Shown here: in pieces, positions 36,600-45,821 of the stretch | Numbering within the stretch: position 1 is the stretch's first letter | Layout of the letters: each line of letters begins with the position of its first letter | Assembly: GCF_900070205.1 (NCBI RefSeq) | Contig: NZ_FAOO01000008.1 | Coordinates: 62,057 to 126,056 of the forward strand | Reading direction: 5' to 3' | DNA from: Candidatus Thermokryptus mobilis | GTDB taxonomy: Bacteria > Bacteroidota > Ignavibacteria > Kryptoniales > Kryptoniaceae | Length of the DNA: 64,000 nucleotides | Made by a program: the position numbers and the translations under genes | The notes under the pieces: generated by a model | Seen by the model: only the letters and a program-made list of their open reading frames with translations | What the model was told of the DNA's origin: nothing | The model's database searches: none

Positions 36600-38165
36600 A
36601 TGATGCGAAAATTTTTCCTGTTGATTTTCTTACCGATTCTGTTTGTCAACGGTGAGGAAATTGTTCCTAAATTTAAAATTTCTTCTGTTATTGTTTATCC
36701 TGATCAAGGGTTTATTACAAAGGTTTCAAGCTTTAAAGTTAGGCGGGGGGAAAATATAGTAAAGATTTTTAAATTAACGCCGATGCTTGTTGATGCTTCA
36801 GTTCAAGTTGAGATCGCCAAGGGTACGGGGGTAAAAATACTTGATGTTAAGGTGGTTGAGACATTTCTTGAAGGGGCGGAGGTGGAAAAGGTTAAAAAAT
36901 TGAGAGTGAAGTTAGATAGTTTAAATAAGTTGTTATCTGAAAAAGGGGGCGAAGTTGAAGTTATCACAGGAAAGATTGAGCAGTTGAAGAAGTTATCGCC
37001 ACCGGGACAAAGGTTTACGATTCAAGAAGTTGAGTCATATTTTAAGTTTTATGAGAGAATGCTTGCCGAAAATATCAAGGGGAGAATAGAACTTCAAGGT
37101 GAGATTGAAAAACTGAACGAAGAGAAGAAGAAGGTTGAGGAGGAGTTGAACAGGTTATCTTCTCTTAAAGAAAGGAGCAAAACGATTGAGATTTATTTGA
37201 TGTCAGAGCGTGAGGAGCAGATCGGCTTGAAAGTTTCTTATCTTGTTGGTGGGACTGGTTGGGTTCCTGGATACGAAATTAGGGCGAGCTCTTTAGATAG
37301 CAAGGTTGATTTTAATTTTTTTGCATTTGTGAGACAATTAACAGGTGAGGATTGGGATTCAGATGTTGAGATTGAAATTTCAACGGCAAGGGTTTCAATT
37401 TTGGGGACACCGCCTGAAATATCGCAATGGGTTGTGGATGTTTATCAGCCACGTCCAATTAAGCCGTTTTTGAAACAAAGAGAGCTTGCTGTAGAAGGGG
37501 AAAAAGCACCTGTTGAAGAATTCCCTGCGCCAGAGGTGGAGGTTGAGCCGACTTCTTTCAGTTTCAAGCTTAGACAGAAGTTTAAAATTCCTTCGGATGG
37601 TCAACCGCATAGGGTTTACATTGCTTCCTTTTCAGAGTCAGTTCCGTTTGTTTACTACGCTGTTCCCAAACTTTCAAGGTATGCATATTTGCGAGCTGGG
37701 TTGAGAAATAATTTTACTTTTCCGATCCTGCCGGGGAAAGTATGGATTTTTATTGATGGGAAGTATGTTTCAAGTTCGTCGTTTGATAAAATTTTACCCG
37801 AAGATAGCTTTAGTGTTTCGTTTGGGGTTGATGAAGCGGTAAGTGTTGATAGAAAGTTAAAGAGGAAATTCACTGAATACACGGGGATCGTTGGGAGAAA
37901 TGTTAAAATTTCTTATGATTATGAGATAGAGGTGCAAAATGGGAAGAAGGGTGAAATTATGATTGAGATTGTGGATAATTTTCCAATTTCAAGGAATGAA
38001 AAGATAAAAGTTGTTCTTGAGTCACCTAAGAGTGTGGAGGCAGAAATTGGGGATGATGGGATAATAAGATGGCGTTTTAATTTGCCGGTAGGCGGTAAGA
38101 AAATTTTGAGTGTTAAGTTCTATGTTGAGTTTCCAAAGGATTTAAAAGTTGTTGGTCTTGAATGA
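36600..38165 (+). CDS. Exported DUF4139/DUF4140 protein (mucoidy inhibitor MuiA family)
   Basis: About 521 residues. Signal peptide (MMRKFFLLIFLPILFVNG), an N-terminal DUF4140-like strand region (SSVIVYPDQGFITKVSSFKV), a coiled coil (about residues 95-190) and the DUF4139 beta domain (LKVSYLVGGTGWVPGYEIRA, RQLTGEDWDSDVEIEISTA, FSFKLRQKFKIPSDG). The C-terminal segment YDYEIEVQNGKKGEIMIEI is typical of the family. The family name comes from a gene affecting mucoidy; the biochemical role is unknown. It diverges from the polysaccharide operon, so a link to surface polysaccharide is plausible. Either of two adjacent ATGs (36600, 36603) may be used; the TTG-extended frame from 36537 would begin upstream of the candidate promoter. 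Confidence 0.82.
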   Translation: MMRKFFLLIFLPILFVNGEEIVPKFKISSVIVYPDQGFITKVSSFKVRRGENIVKIFKLTPMLVDASVQVEIAKGTGVKILDVKVVETFLEGAEVEKVKKLRVKLDSLNKLLSEKGGEVEVITGKIEQLKKLSPPGQRFTIQEVESYFKFYERMLAENIKGRIELQGEIEKLNEEKKKVEEELNRLSSLKERSKTIEIYLMSEREEQIGLKVSYLVGGTGWVPGYEIRASSLDSKVDFNFFAFVRQLTGEDWDSDVEIEISTARVSILGTPPEISQWVVDVYQPRPIKPFLKQRELAVEGEKAPVEEFPAPEVEVEPTSFSFKLRQKFKIPSDGQPHRVYIASFSESVPFVYYAVPKLSRYAYLRAGLRNNFTFPILPGKVWIFIDGKYVSSSSFDKILPEDSFSVSFGVDEAVSVDRKLKRKFTEYTGIVGRNVKISYDYEIEVQNGKKGEIMIEIVDNFPISRNEKIKVVLESPKSVEAEIGDDGIIRWRFNLPVGGKKILSVKFYVEFPKDLKVVGLE

Positions 38166-38205
38166 ATCATAGAAAATGTAAATCTCAAACAAAAGAGAGG
38201 TCAAA

Positions 38206-40236
38206 ATGGCTGAAATTAAAGGTGGTTCTGGATTAAAGTACAAACCGCTTGTTCCACCTGAGCAGACGATGAGGGAATTTACAATTCGTGCCCTTGTTCT
38301 TGGGCTTGTGATGTCGGTTGTTTTAGGGGCAGCGAATGCGTATCTTGGTTTGAAAGCGGGAATGACGATAGCGGCGACTTATCCTGCGGCTGTTATAAGC
38401 ATGGCATTTTTGAGATTGTTTAGAGGGACGATACTTGAGGAAAATTTCGCCAGAACTGTTGGCTCAGTAGGTGAAGCTGTTGCTGCTGGGGCAATTTTTA
38501 CGATACCTGCTTTTTTGATCGCTGGTGTATGGCAGGAGTTTGATTCACCGCAAAGATATTGGGAATCATCCTTCATTATGGCAATCGGTGGAGTTATTGG
38601 AGTTCTTTTCGTCACATTGTTGAGAAGGGTTCTTGTTGAGGACCCGGAGTTACCGTTTCCGGAGTCAGTAGCTGCGTCAGAGATTCACAAGGCGGGTCAA
38701 GCTGGTGGGAGTGGAGCGAAGTATTTGTTTGGCGCTATGGGTATCGGTGCGTTGATTCAGACATTGGGCAAGTTTAATTTCTTTGCTACAAGTTGGGAAA
38801 GGGTCACAATTTTTGCGAAGACAGGCATTAGGCTGTTAAGTGGCAGGGGTCAGGAGATAACAAGTGTTTCAGTTGGTGGTGGAGGAACGGTTTTGACAGC
38901 TCCGGCCGTGAGCCCTGCTTATATAGGTGTTGGTTTTATAATTGGACCGCGACTTGCTGCACTTAACTTTAGTGGTGGGCTTCTCGCTTGGGGTCTTTTC
39001 GTTCCATTATTGGTGTATTTCCTTGGACCTCAACTTGAACCACTTGTTATTCAGGAGGGGGTTCAAAAAGCATCATGGATTGAGCTTGCCTACGCCATTT
39101 GGAAGTTTATAGTTCGTCCGATCGCGATAGGTGGAATGCTTTTGAGTGCAATTTATACGCTCTATAGGATGAGAAATAGTTTAGCTGTTGGGTTAAAACG
39201 TTCAATCACGGATTTGAAGAAAGCTACAGCTGGCGAGTCATCCGCTGTGAGTAGGATTGATCAGGATTTGAACTTGAAGTGGATACTTCCTTTGTTGTTA
39301 ATTTTCGCCTTGTTCACTTTTGCGCTTTATTATTATTTCAGTGGTATGTTCAATGCTTCAATCACGGCGACAATCGTTATGTTAATTGCTGGATTTTTCT
39401 TTGCAGCTGTGTCTGGTTATCTTGTTGGTATTATCGGCTCAAGTAATAATCCGATCAGTGGACTTACACTTTCAACTTTGATAGTTGCTGCTCTTTTGAT
39501 GGTTGTTCTGGGTGTGAAAGGAGTTTCAGGGATTGCTGCGGTTTTGGGAGTTGCTGCTGTGATATGTGTTGCTGCAGCTGTTGCGGGCGATATGTTTCAG
39601 GATTTAAAAGTTGGACATATACTTGGTGGTACACCTTGGAAGATGCAAGTCGGTGAAATAATTGGAGCTTTGGTTGCTTCATTTGCTCTCTACTTCCCGC
39701 TTTTTATTTTGCATCAGGGAGATATAAAAGCTGGAGGTACAGGTTTTGGAGGAAAGGCGTTACCAGCTCCGCAGGCGAGCTTAATGGCGATGCTTTCAAA
39801 AGGAATTGTCGGTGGGGAAATGGCTTGGCCACTTATCATCGTTGGAATGCTTATGGCTTTCGGGTTGATACTTCTACAAGTTAGAAGCCCGATGCTAGTC
39901 TGCGTTGGAATGTATCTGCCATTTGAGACGACATCGGCAATTTTCGTTGGAGGATTGATAAGAGGGATTGCCGATTTGATTGCTAAGAGAAGAGGTTTCA
40001 CACAAGAACAGATGTCTGAGCTTGAAAATAATGGGACACTTCTTGCATCAGGTTTGATAGCTGGCGAGGCATTGATGGGGCTTATTTTTGCTGGTTTAGC
40101 TTTTTATGAAATTAAGATAACGCCTATAACGCCGACACCATCCTATCTTATAGGTTTAGTCGTTATCCTCTTGATAGCTTTAATTTTGATCGTCACCCCT
40201 ATCCGTTATGCCTCTCGTGTTGTCGTGAAGAGGTAA
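38206..40236 (+). CDS. OPT family oligopeptide transporter
   Basis: A 676-residue inner-membrane transporter of the OPT superfamily with about 14-16 hydrophobic helices. Typical blocks: RALVLGLVMSVVLGAANAYLG, KAGMTIAATYPAAVISMA, LPFPESVAASEIHKAGQ, GSSNNPISGLTLSTL and GDMFQDLKVGHILGGTPW. These proteins import small peptides or metal chelates by proton-driven transport. A good ribosome-binding site (AGAGAGG) lies before the ATG. The gene stands alone: 40 bases after the MuiA-type gene and ended by a strong intrinsic terminator. Confidence 0.92.
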   Translation: MAEIKGGSGLKYKPLVPPEQTMREFTIRALVLGLVMSVVLGAANAYLGLKAGMTIAATYPAAVISMAFLRLFRGTILEENFARTVGSVGEAVAAGAIFTIPAFLIAGVWQEFDSPQRYWESSFIMAIGGVIGVLFVTLLRRVLVEDPELPFPESVAASEIHKAGQAGGSGAKYLFGAMGIGALIQTLGKFNFFATSWERVTIFAKTGIRLLSGRGQEITSVSVGGGGTVLTAPAVSPAYIGVGFIIGPRLAALNFSGGLLAWGLFVPLLVYFLGPQLEPLVIQEGVQKASWIELAYAIWKFIVRPIAIGGMLLSAIYTLYRMRNSLAVGLKRSITDLKKATAGESSAVSRIDQDLNLKWILPLLLIFALFTFALYYYFSGMFNASITATIVMLIAGFFFAAVSGYLVGIIGSSNNPISGLTLSTLIVAALLMVVLGVKGVSGIAAVLGVAAVICVAAAVAGDMFQDLKVGHILGGTPWKMQVGEIIGALVASFALYFPLFILHQGDIKAGGTGFGGKALPAPQASLMAMLSKGIVGGEMAWPLIIVGMLMAFGLILLQVRSPMLVCVGMYLPFETTSAIFVGGLIRGIADLIAKRRGFTQEQMSELENNGTLLASGLIAGEALMGLIFAGLAFYEIKITPITPTPSYLIGLVVILLIALILIVTPIRYASRVVVKR

Positions 40237-40248
40237 TTTTTTTAGCTG

Positions 40249-40280
40249 GGCGCGTCTTCGGACGCGCCTTTTTGATTTTT
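40249..40280 (+). terminator. Rho-independent terminator with UUCG tetraloop after the OPT gene
   Basis: GGCGCGTC (40249-40256), loop TTCG, GACGCGCC (40261-40268), then TTTTTGATTTTTT. The very stable cUUCGg loop and the long T-run make this the strongest terminator in the window. It separates the OPT gene from nuoA. Confidence 0.9.
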
Positions 40281-40299
40281 TGAGATGCTTTTTTAAATT
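40272..40299 (+). promoter_or_regulatory. Tentative promoter for nuoABCDEF
   Basis: TTGATT (40272-40277), a 16-base spacer and TAAATT (40294-40299), inside the T-rich tail of the OPT terminator. A second reading is TTGAGA (40280) with TACAAC (40303). Both are weak; some promoter must lie here because the terminator isolates the nuo genes. Confidence 0.3.
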
Positions 40300-40335
40300 T
40301 ACTACAACATTTTTAAACAAAGCACATGCTTGAAA

Positions 40336-40692
40336 ATGTTAAGCGAATATCTTCCGATTTTCATCCTTATGTTTTTTGCTTTAGTGTTTTCAACTTTGAT
40401 GGTTTTATCTAACAGATTTCTCGGACCGAAAAGACCCACCCCCGAGAAGCTTTCCACTTATGAAAGTGGTATGGAGCCAATCAGAACAGCAAGGGATAGG
40501 TTTTCGGTTAAGTTTTACCTTATTGCGATGTTATTTATCATCTTTGATATTGAAGTGGTCTTCTTATACCCCTGGGCTGTAACTTTTGATAAACTTGGCG
40601 TGTTAGGTTATGTAGAGATGTTTCTTTTTATAGCTGTTCTTCTCGTTGGCTACATTTACATAATAAAAAAAGGAGCTTTGCGATGGGAATAA
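40336..40692 (+). CDS. nuoA: NADH-quinone oxidoreductase subunit A
   Basis: Small membrane subunit of complex I with three transmembrane helices. The family loop [21 protein letters not shown] (with the conserved Glu-Ser-Gly) and [20 protein letters not shown] are intact. The ATG at 40336 follows TTGAAA directly; the TTG at 40330 would add two residues. It overlaps nuoB by ten bases. Confidence 0.95.
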   Translation: MLSEYLPIFILMFFALVFSTLMVLSNRFLGPKRPTPEKLSTYESGMEPIRTARDRFSVKFYLIAMLFIIFDIEVVFLYPWAVTFDKLGVLGYVEMFLFIAVLLVGYIYIIKKGALRWE

Positions 40693-41180
40693 ATACATTT
40701 AACATAGAGGAGCAGGGATTTTTAACGACGAAGTTAAGCGAATTTATAAGATGGGCTCAAAGAAATTCGCTCTGGCCAATGCCACTTGGAATTTCATGTT
40801 GTGCAATTGAGATGATGGCTTTTGCTGCGCCAAAGTTTGATGTTGCAAGATTTGGTTCTGAATTTTTGAGGTTTTCACCAAGGCAATCAGACCTTTTAAT
40901 AGTTGCTGGGACTGTGACTTATAAAATGGCTCGCGTTGTAAGAAAAATTTATGATCAGATGCCTGATCCCAAATGGGTGATTGCAATGGGTGTATGCACT
41001 TCAACTGGCGGAATGTATAGGTCCTATGCTGTCGTTCAAGGTATAGATCAATTTCTCCCCGTTGATGTTTATGTATCGGGTTGCCCGCCAAGACCTGAAA
41101 ACTTGATAAATGGTCTTCTTAAAATTCAGGAGTTGATCAAGAAAGGCGTTCCACCGAAAAGAGACCCAATTTACATTTAA
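40683..41180 (+). CDS. nuoB: NADH-quinone oxidoreductase subunit B
   Basis: Complex I subunit that holds the terminal N2 4Fe-4S cluster next to the quinone site. Ligands: the tandem cysteines of [12 protein letters not shown], Cys in [10 protein letters not shown] and Cys in [11 protein letters not shown]. 165 residues, normal length. It starts inside the end of nuoA, with a ribosome-binding site (AAAGGAG) in the nuoA coding sequence. Confidence 0.97.
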   Translation: MGINTFNIEEQGFLTTKLSEFIRWAQRNSLWPMPLGISCCAIEMMAFAAPKFDVARFGSEFLRFSPRQSDLLIVAGTVTYKMARVVRKIYDQMPDPKWVIAMGVCTSTGGMYRSYAVVQGIDQFLPVDVYVSGCPPRPENLINGLLKIQELIKKGVPPKRDPIYI

Positions 41181-41197
41181 ATAAAATTTGACCTGCG

Positions 41198-41704
41198 ATG
41201 AAGGAAAAGGTAATTGAAAAACTTAACAGCACATTTAAAGATGACATCGTTGAGGTTAGTGAATTCAGAAATGAATTAACCATAGTAGTCAAAAAGGAAA
41301 AAATTGTTGATGTGTGCAAGTTTTTGAGAGATGACCCTGAACTTTCGTTTGATTATCTCGTTGATATATGTGGGGTTGATTATTATAGGGAGAAGGATAG
41401 GTTTGCGGTTGTTTACAACATTTGGTCGCTTAAAAATAAATTCAGATTGAGGTTAAAAGTTTTCGTTGATGAACCAGATTTAGTTGTTCCGTCGGTTACA
41501 TCTGTTTGGTCTGCTGCTAATTGGCATGAGCGCGAGACGTTTGATATGTTCGGTATAAAATTTTCCGGACATCCTGACTTACGGCGGATTTATATGCCGG
41601 AGGATTTTGAGTATTATCCTTTGCGTAAGGATTTTCCATTGCAAGGAATTCCGGGTTCAATTCCACTACCAGGACAGGAAAAAATAAAGCGGGATGTGAG
41701 ATGA
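41198..41704 (+). CDS. nuoC: NADH-quinone oxidoreductase subunit C
   Basis: The 30-kDa-type subunit in the connecting fragment of complex I. The signature SVWSAANWHERETFDMFGIKF and the C-terminal LRRIYMPEDFEYYPLRKDFP are clear. NuoC is separate here and not fused to NuoD. It ends in an ATGA overlap with nuoD. Confidence 0.96.
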   Translation: MKEKVIEKLNSTFKDDIVEVSEFRNELTIVVKKEKIVDVCKFLRDDPELSFDYLVDICGVDYYREKDRFAVVYNIWSLKNKFRLRLKVFVDEPDLVVPSVTSVWSAANWHERETFDMFGIKFSGHPDLRRIYMPEDFEYYPLRKDFPLQGIPGSIPLPGQEKIKRDVR

Positions 41705-42939
41705 GTGAGGAAAGAATGGAAAAAATAATTGAATCGCTTGGGAAAAGAAATATAGAGGCAGAGTTTGATCCGTTGGGGACGGAGATGATTTTAAATGTCG
41801 GTCCTCAGCATCCAGCTACGCATGGTGTTTTGAGACTTGTTTTAAAGCTTGATGGTGAATATATAGTTGATGCTGTTCCCGAACTTGGTTATTTGCATCG
41901 CGGGAAGGAAAAAATCGCTGAGAATATGACTTTTCTTGAATTTTTGCCACATACAGATAGGATGGACTACCTTGCTCCACCGGCGAATAACATCGCATAT
42001 ATGCTTGCCGTTGAAAAGCTTTTCGGAATTGAAGCGCCGAGAAGAGCGCAATATATCCGTGTTATTTTAAGTGAGCTTTCAAGGATTTCGTCTCACCTTG
42101 TTTGGCTTGGGACTTTTGCGATGGATGTTGGAGCTTTGACTGTTTTTATGTGGTGTTTCAGGGAAAGGGAGAAAATTTTAAGCATTTTTGATCTTGTCAC
42201 AGGTGTTAGATTTACAACAAGTTATGCTCGTATCGGAGGAGTTGCACAAGATATAACGGATGAAGCAATTCACTCAATAAAGGAATTCATAGACAACTTC
42301 CCGAAGGAGCTTGAGCAATGCGAGAAACTTTTGAACAAAAACAGAATTTTCATTGAGCGAACTGATGGTATCGGGGTTATAACGAAAGAACAGGCGATTG
42401 ATATTGGTTTAAGCGGACCAAATCTCAGAGCTTGTGGTGTTCCGAGGGATTTGAGAAAGGATGAGCCGTATCTTGTTTATAATGAGCTTGATTTTGATAT
42501 ACCTGTTTATGAAGAGGGTGATTGTCTTGCGCGTTATTATGTTCGTCTTGGCGAGATGAAAGAAAGTGTAAAAATTGTAAGGCAGTGCATTGAGAAGTTG
42601 CCATCTGGTCCATTTAAAGCGGATGAGCCGAAAGCGACTTTACCGAAGAAGGAACTCGTTTATACGAAAATGGAGGAATTAATTCACGATTTTATTTTGA
42701 CGAACTTTGGTGGGACTCCGCCTGTCGGTGAGGTTTATCATGCGGTTGAGAATCCGAAAGGGGAGCTTGGTTTTTACATTGTAAGTGATGGAACGGGTTT
42801 CCCATGGCGTTTGAAGGTTAGATCGCCATCATTTACAAATATTCAAGCTTTGCCGATAATGTTGAAAGGTCACATGATAGCTGACCTTGTAGCAATAATT
42901 GGGAGCATTGATCCGGTTATGGGTGAGGCGGATAAATGA
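41701..42939 (+). CDS. nuoD: NADH-quinone oxidoreductase subunit D
   Basis: The 49-kDa-type subunit that forms the quinone cavity with NuoB. NVGPQHPATHGVLRLVL has the histidine of the quinone site. GYLHRGKEKIAEN, GLSGPNLRACGVPRDLR and SPSFTNIQALPIMLKGH complete the family pattern. 412 residues. The ATG at 41701 overlaps the nuoC stop by four bases; an in-frame ATG at 41716 has its own GAGGAAAGA site and is an alternative start. Confidence 0.97.
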   Translation: MSEERMEKIIESLGKRNIEAEFDPLGTEMILNVGPQHPATHGVLRLVLKLDGEYIVDAVPELGYLHRGKEKIAENMTFLEFLPHTDRMDYLAPPANNIAYMLAVEKLFGIEAPRRAQYIRVILSELSRISSHLVWLGTFAMDVGALTVFMWCFREREKILSIFDLVTGVRFTTSYARIGGVAQDITDEAIHSIKEFIDNFPKELEQCEKLLNKNRIFIERTDGIGVITKEQAIDIGLSGPNLRACGVPRDLRKDEPYLVYNELDFDIPVYEEGDCLARYYVRLGEMKESVKIVRQCIEKLPSGPFKADEPKATLPKKELVYTKMEELIHDFILTNFGGTPPVGEVYHAVENPKGELGFYIVSDGTGFPWRLKVRSPSFTNIQALPIMLKGHMIADLVAIIGSIDPVMGEADK

Positions 42940-42975
42940 AATTTTTCAAGTTAAAAATAAATTATTTCAGTGGAG

Positions 42976-43452
42976 ATGTTCACGGAAGAAAATTTAAAGA
43001 AAGTTGAAGAGATTAAAAAAAGATACCCCACGGCGCAAGCAGCACTTTTGCCGGTTCTTTGGATTGCGCAGGAACAATTTGGTTGGATTTCTGAGGATGT
43101 TATGCGATATGTGGCTGAACTTTTAGGTTTGCCTTATAGTCATATTTATGGGGTTGTGACATTTTATACGATGTATAATAAAAAACCGGTCGGGAAATAT
43201 CATCTTCAAGTTTGCACGAATATAAGTTGCATGCTTAACGGTGCTTATGAAAACCTTGAACATATTCAAAGAAAACTTAACATTAAGGTTGGGCAGACGA
43301 CGCCTGATATGAAGTTCACACTTTCTGAGGTTGAGTGTCTTGGTTCGTGTGGGACAGCACCTGTTATTCAAGTCAACGACGATTATTACGAGAACATGAC
43401 AAGAGAAAAGATAGATAAACTTATTGAACAACTAAGTCGGGATGGTAAGTGA
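42976..43452 (+). CDS. nuoE: NADH-quinone oxidoreductase subunit E
   Basis: The 24-kDa-type subunit with a 2Fe-2S cluster (N1a) in the NADH module. Ligands lie in [11 protein letters not shown] and in [11 protein letters not shown]. The N-terminal helical region ([22 protein letters not shown]) is typical. The ATG at 42976 is preferred; a GTG two codons earlier is possible. Its stop shares one base with the nuoF start. Confidence 0.95.
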   Translation: MFTEENLKKVEEIKKRYPTAQAALLPVLWIAQEQFGWISEDVMRYVAELLGLPYSHIYGVVTFYTMYNKKPVGKYHLQVCTNISCMLNGAYENLEHIQRKLNIKVGQTTPDMKFTLSEVECLGSCGTAPVIQVNDDYYENMTREKIDKLIEQLSRDGK

Positions 43453-44717
43453 TGGAGCAGATAAAATTAATTTTAAAGGATATACCTAATCTTCATAAAA
43501 TTGAGGTATATGAAGCAAATGGTGGGTATTCCGCTTTGAGGAAAGCTCTCGGTATGAAGCCGGATGAGGTTACAGAGGAGGTTAAGAAGTCAGGTTTAAG
43601 GGGGAGAGGCGGAGCAGCTTTCCCGACAGGTATGAAATGGAGTTTTATGCCTAAGGATTCTCGCCCGAAATATCTGATTGTAAATGCTGATGAGGGTGAA
43701 CCAGGAACTTTTAAAGATAGAGCGATAATTGAAAAGAATCCGCATCAATTGATTGAGGGAGCTCTTATCGCAGCCTATGCAATAGGTGCACAAACCATCT
43801 ATGTTTATATTCGCGGTGAATATGTTAAGTGGATGCGAATTCTTCAGACGGCGATTGACGAGGCGTATGAGAGGGGTTATATAGGGGAAAATATACTTGG
43901 TTCTGGTTTCAATGTTGACATTTACATTCATCGTGGGGCTGGTGCATATATTTGTGGTGAGGAATCCGCTTTGATGGAGTCAATAGAAGGAAAGAGGGGG
44001 TATCCAAGGGTTAAGCCACCGTTCCCGGCTCAATATGGTTTGTGGGGTTATCCGACGACGATAAACAATGTTGAAACGCTTGCAAATGTCCCTGTCATAA
44101 TTGAGAAAGGTGGTGAATGGTATTCAAAAATCGGTGCCCCAAAGCACCCAGGGACGATACTTTTTGGCGTAAGCGGTCATGTGAATAAACCCGGAATTTA
44201 TGAACTCCCAACTGGGGTTCTCTTAACGGATTTGATTTATAAGTATGCGGGTGGAGTCAGGGATAATAAAAAAATTAAAGCGGTTATCCCAGGTGGCTCG
44301 TCAACCCCAGCCTTGAGAGGCGATCAAATTGAAGGGGTGACGATGGATTTTGATGGTCTGAGAAATGCTGGTTCAATGATTGGAACTGGTGGTGTTGTGG
44401 TTATGGATGAGGATACCGATATGGTTAAAGTTTTGTGGAGGATTGCGAAATTTTATTGGCATGAATCCTGCGGACAATGTACACCTTGTAGGGAGGGGAC
44501 TGGATGGATGTTTAAGATACTTGATAGAATTGTAAAAGGTGAGGGCAGGCCTGAGGACCTTGATCTTCTTGTGAGCGTTGCAAATAACATTGAAGGTAAT
44601 ACGATTTGTGCCCTTGGGGATGCTGCAGCTTGGCCGATAAAATTTGGCGTCCAAAGGTTTAGAGAGGACTTTGAAAGGTATATAAAATTCAAGTCAACCG
44701 TCTTGGTTGAAAAGTGA
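43452..44717 (+). CDS. nuoF: NADH-quinone oxidoreductase subunit F
   Basis: The 51-kDa-type subunit that binds NADH and FMN and carries the N3 4Fe-4S cluster. The NADH-binding glycine stretch [19 protein letters not shown]-binding [13 protein letters not shown] and [19 protein letters not shown], and the cluster ligands in [15 protein letters not shown] plus the later Cys of [13 protein letters not shown] are all present. The ATG at 43452 overlaps the nuoE stop as TGATG. nuoG, H, I, J, K, L, M and N do not follow, so complex I is split between loci. Confidence 0.97.
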   Translation: MEQIKLILKDIPNLHKIEVYEANGGYSALRKALGMKPDEVTEEVKKSGLRGRGGAAFPTGMKWSFMPKDSRPKYLIVNADEGEPGTFKDRAIIEKNPHQLIEGALIAAYAIGAQTIYVYIRGEYVKWMRILQTAIDEAYERGYIGENILGSGFNVDIYIHRGAGAYICGEESALMESIEGKRGYPRVKPPFPAQYGLWGYPTTINNVETLANVPVIIEKGGEWYSKIGAPKHPGTILFGVSGHVNKPGIYELPTGVLLTDLIYKYAGGVRDNKKIKAVIPGGSSTPALRGDQIEGVTMDFDGLRNAGSMIGTGGVVVMDEDTDMVKVLWRIAKFYWHESCGQCTPCREGTGWMFKILDRIVKGEGRPEDLDLLVSVANNIEGNTICALGDAAAWPIKFGVQRFREDFERYIKFKSTVLVEK

Positions 44718-44721
44718 ATTG

Positions 44722-45309
44722 GTGAAGGTGTTAAAAATTTTGAGTTTTTTCCATCTTTTTTTCGTTTCCTGCGGACTATTTAAAGTTCGCGAGCCAGAAC
44801 TTCCAACGGAGGTTTCCGAGCGTTCAAATTGGAGACAACCAGTAACTGCTGATATAGTTCTTGAAAATTTGCGTAACGCTATTTTTGATAGAAATACTGA
44901 AAACTATATCCGTTGTTTTGTTGATTCTAACTTTTCAAGCAGAAGATTTGTATTTGTCCCGACGCAGGAAGCTCAAGTTCAATATCCTGAAATTTTCAGG
45001 GGTTGGGATTTAGCAAGCGAGCGGAATTATTTCAATAATATCAAGGCGAATGTGCCAGCAGGTGGAATCTCTGAATTAATTTTGTCGGGTAATTTCCAAA
45101 GTTTGGGCGTTGATTCAGCGATTTATTATGCTAAATATCTTGTAAGTTTTCAACACAGTGTTAAGGACATACCTCAGAGCGCAAAAGGCGAACTTCAATT
45201 TTATCTTGCGCCCGATAGAAACGGCAACTGGTCAATTTACAGGTGGATTGATGTTAAAACTCAAAGTGAATTTAGTTGGAGCGATTTAAAAGCAAAGTTT
45301 AGCTATTGA
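44722..45309 (+). CDS. Lipoprotein, NTF2-like domain (first of a pair)
   Basis: About 195 residues. A hydrophobic signal ends in lipobox FVSC, and a Cys-tailed mature protein follows. The segment TADIVLENLRNAIFDRNTENYIRCFVDSNF has the helix-helix start of NTF2/SnoaL-like proteins; the later strands RRFVFVPTQEA and YYAKYLVSFQHSV fit the curved sheet. No catalytic residues are evident. GTG at 44722 is the likely start, just after the nuoF stop; TTG 44719 and TTG 44707 are alternatives. The next gene is a diverged relative. No role with complex I is implied beyond shared strand. Confidence 0.7.
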   Translation: MKVLKILSFFHLFFVSCGLFKVREPELPTEVSERSNWRQPVTADIVLENLRNAIFDRNTENYIRCFVDSNFSSRRFVFVPTQEAQVQYPEIFRGWDLASERNYFNNIKANVPAGGISELILSGNFQSLGVDSAIYYAKYLVSFQHSVKDIPQSAKGELQFYLAPDRNGNWSIYRWIDVKTQSEFSWSDLKAKFSY

Positions 45310-45311
45310 GA

Positions 45312-45809
45312 ATGCGCTTTTTTATCTTTTTGCCTTTGTTTATTTTCGTCTCTTGTGTTAATCCTTTTGCCCCTGGTCTTGACACAAGCGCAGAAGGTTC
45401 AGAATTGCTCGGTGATCAGAGGACAATTGAAGGTGTTTTTCAAAACTTTAGATATGCTTATACTTTTAAAGATACCGCCGTTTATAGCAGATTGCTTGAT
45501 GAAAATTTTGTCTTCGTTTATAGAGATTATGATAAGGGTCAGGATGTTTCGTGGGGTAAAATTGACGAGATGAGAGCTACTTATGGACTTTTTAGAAATG
45601 CGCAAAATCTTGACTTGATATGGAACAACATCGTGGTTGATATGGGCGACTCGGTCTATAGAAATGTGGTGCGTGGTTTCAATCTCACTATAACTTTCAA
45701 TCCTGCGGACATAATTAGAATTGATGGGAGAGCCAATTTCATATTACAAAGAAGTAGCCCGAGTCAACCTTGGTTGATAGTTTTTTGGCGTGATGAGTCA
45801 AATTATTGA
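45312..45809 (+). CDS. Lipoprotein, NTF2-like domain (second of a pair)
   Basis: About 165 residues with a signal and lipobox FVSC (MRFFIFLPLFIFVSC). TIEGVFQNFRYAYTFKDTAVYSRLL matches the start of the NTF2-like domain in the preceding gene, and the order of strands after it is also alike (NFVFVYRDY, RGFNLTITFN, GRANFILQR). Each probably sits in the outer membrane facing the periplasm. The ATG at 45312 is two codons after a TTG that overlaps the upstream stop. Function unknown. Confidence 0.7.
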   Translation: MRFFIFLPLFIFVSCVNPFAPGLDTSAEGSELLGDQRTIEGVFQNFRYAYTFKDTAVYSRLLDENFVFVYRDYDKGQDVSWGKIDEMRATYGLFRNAQNLDLIWNNIVVDMGDSVYRNVVRGFNLTITFNPADIIRIDGRANFILQRSSPSQPWLIVFWRDESNY

Positions 45810-45821
45810 TGGGGATTTAAG

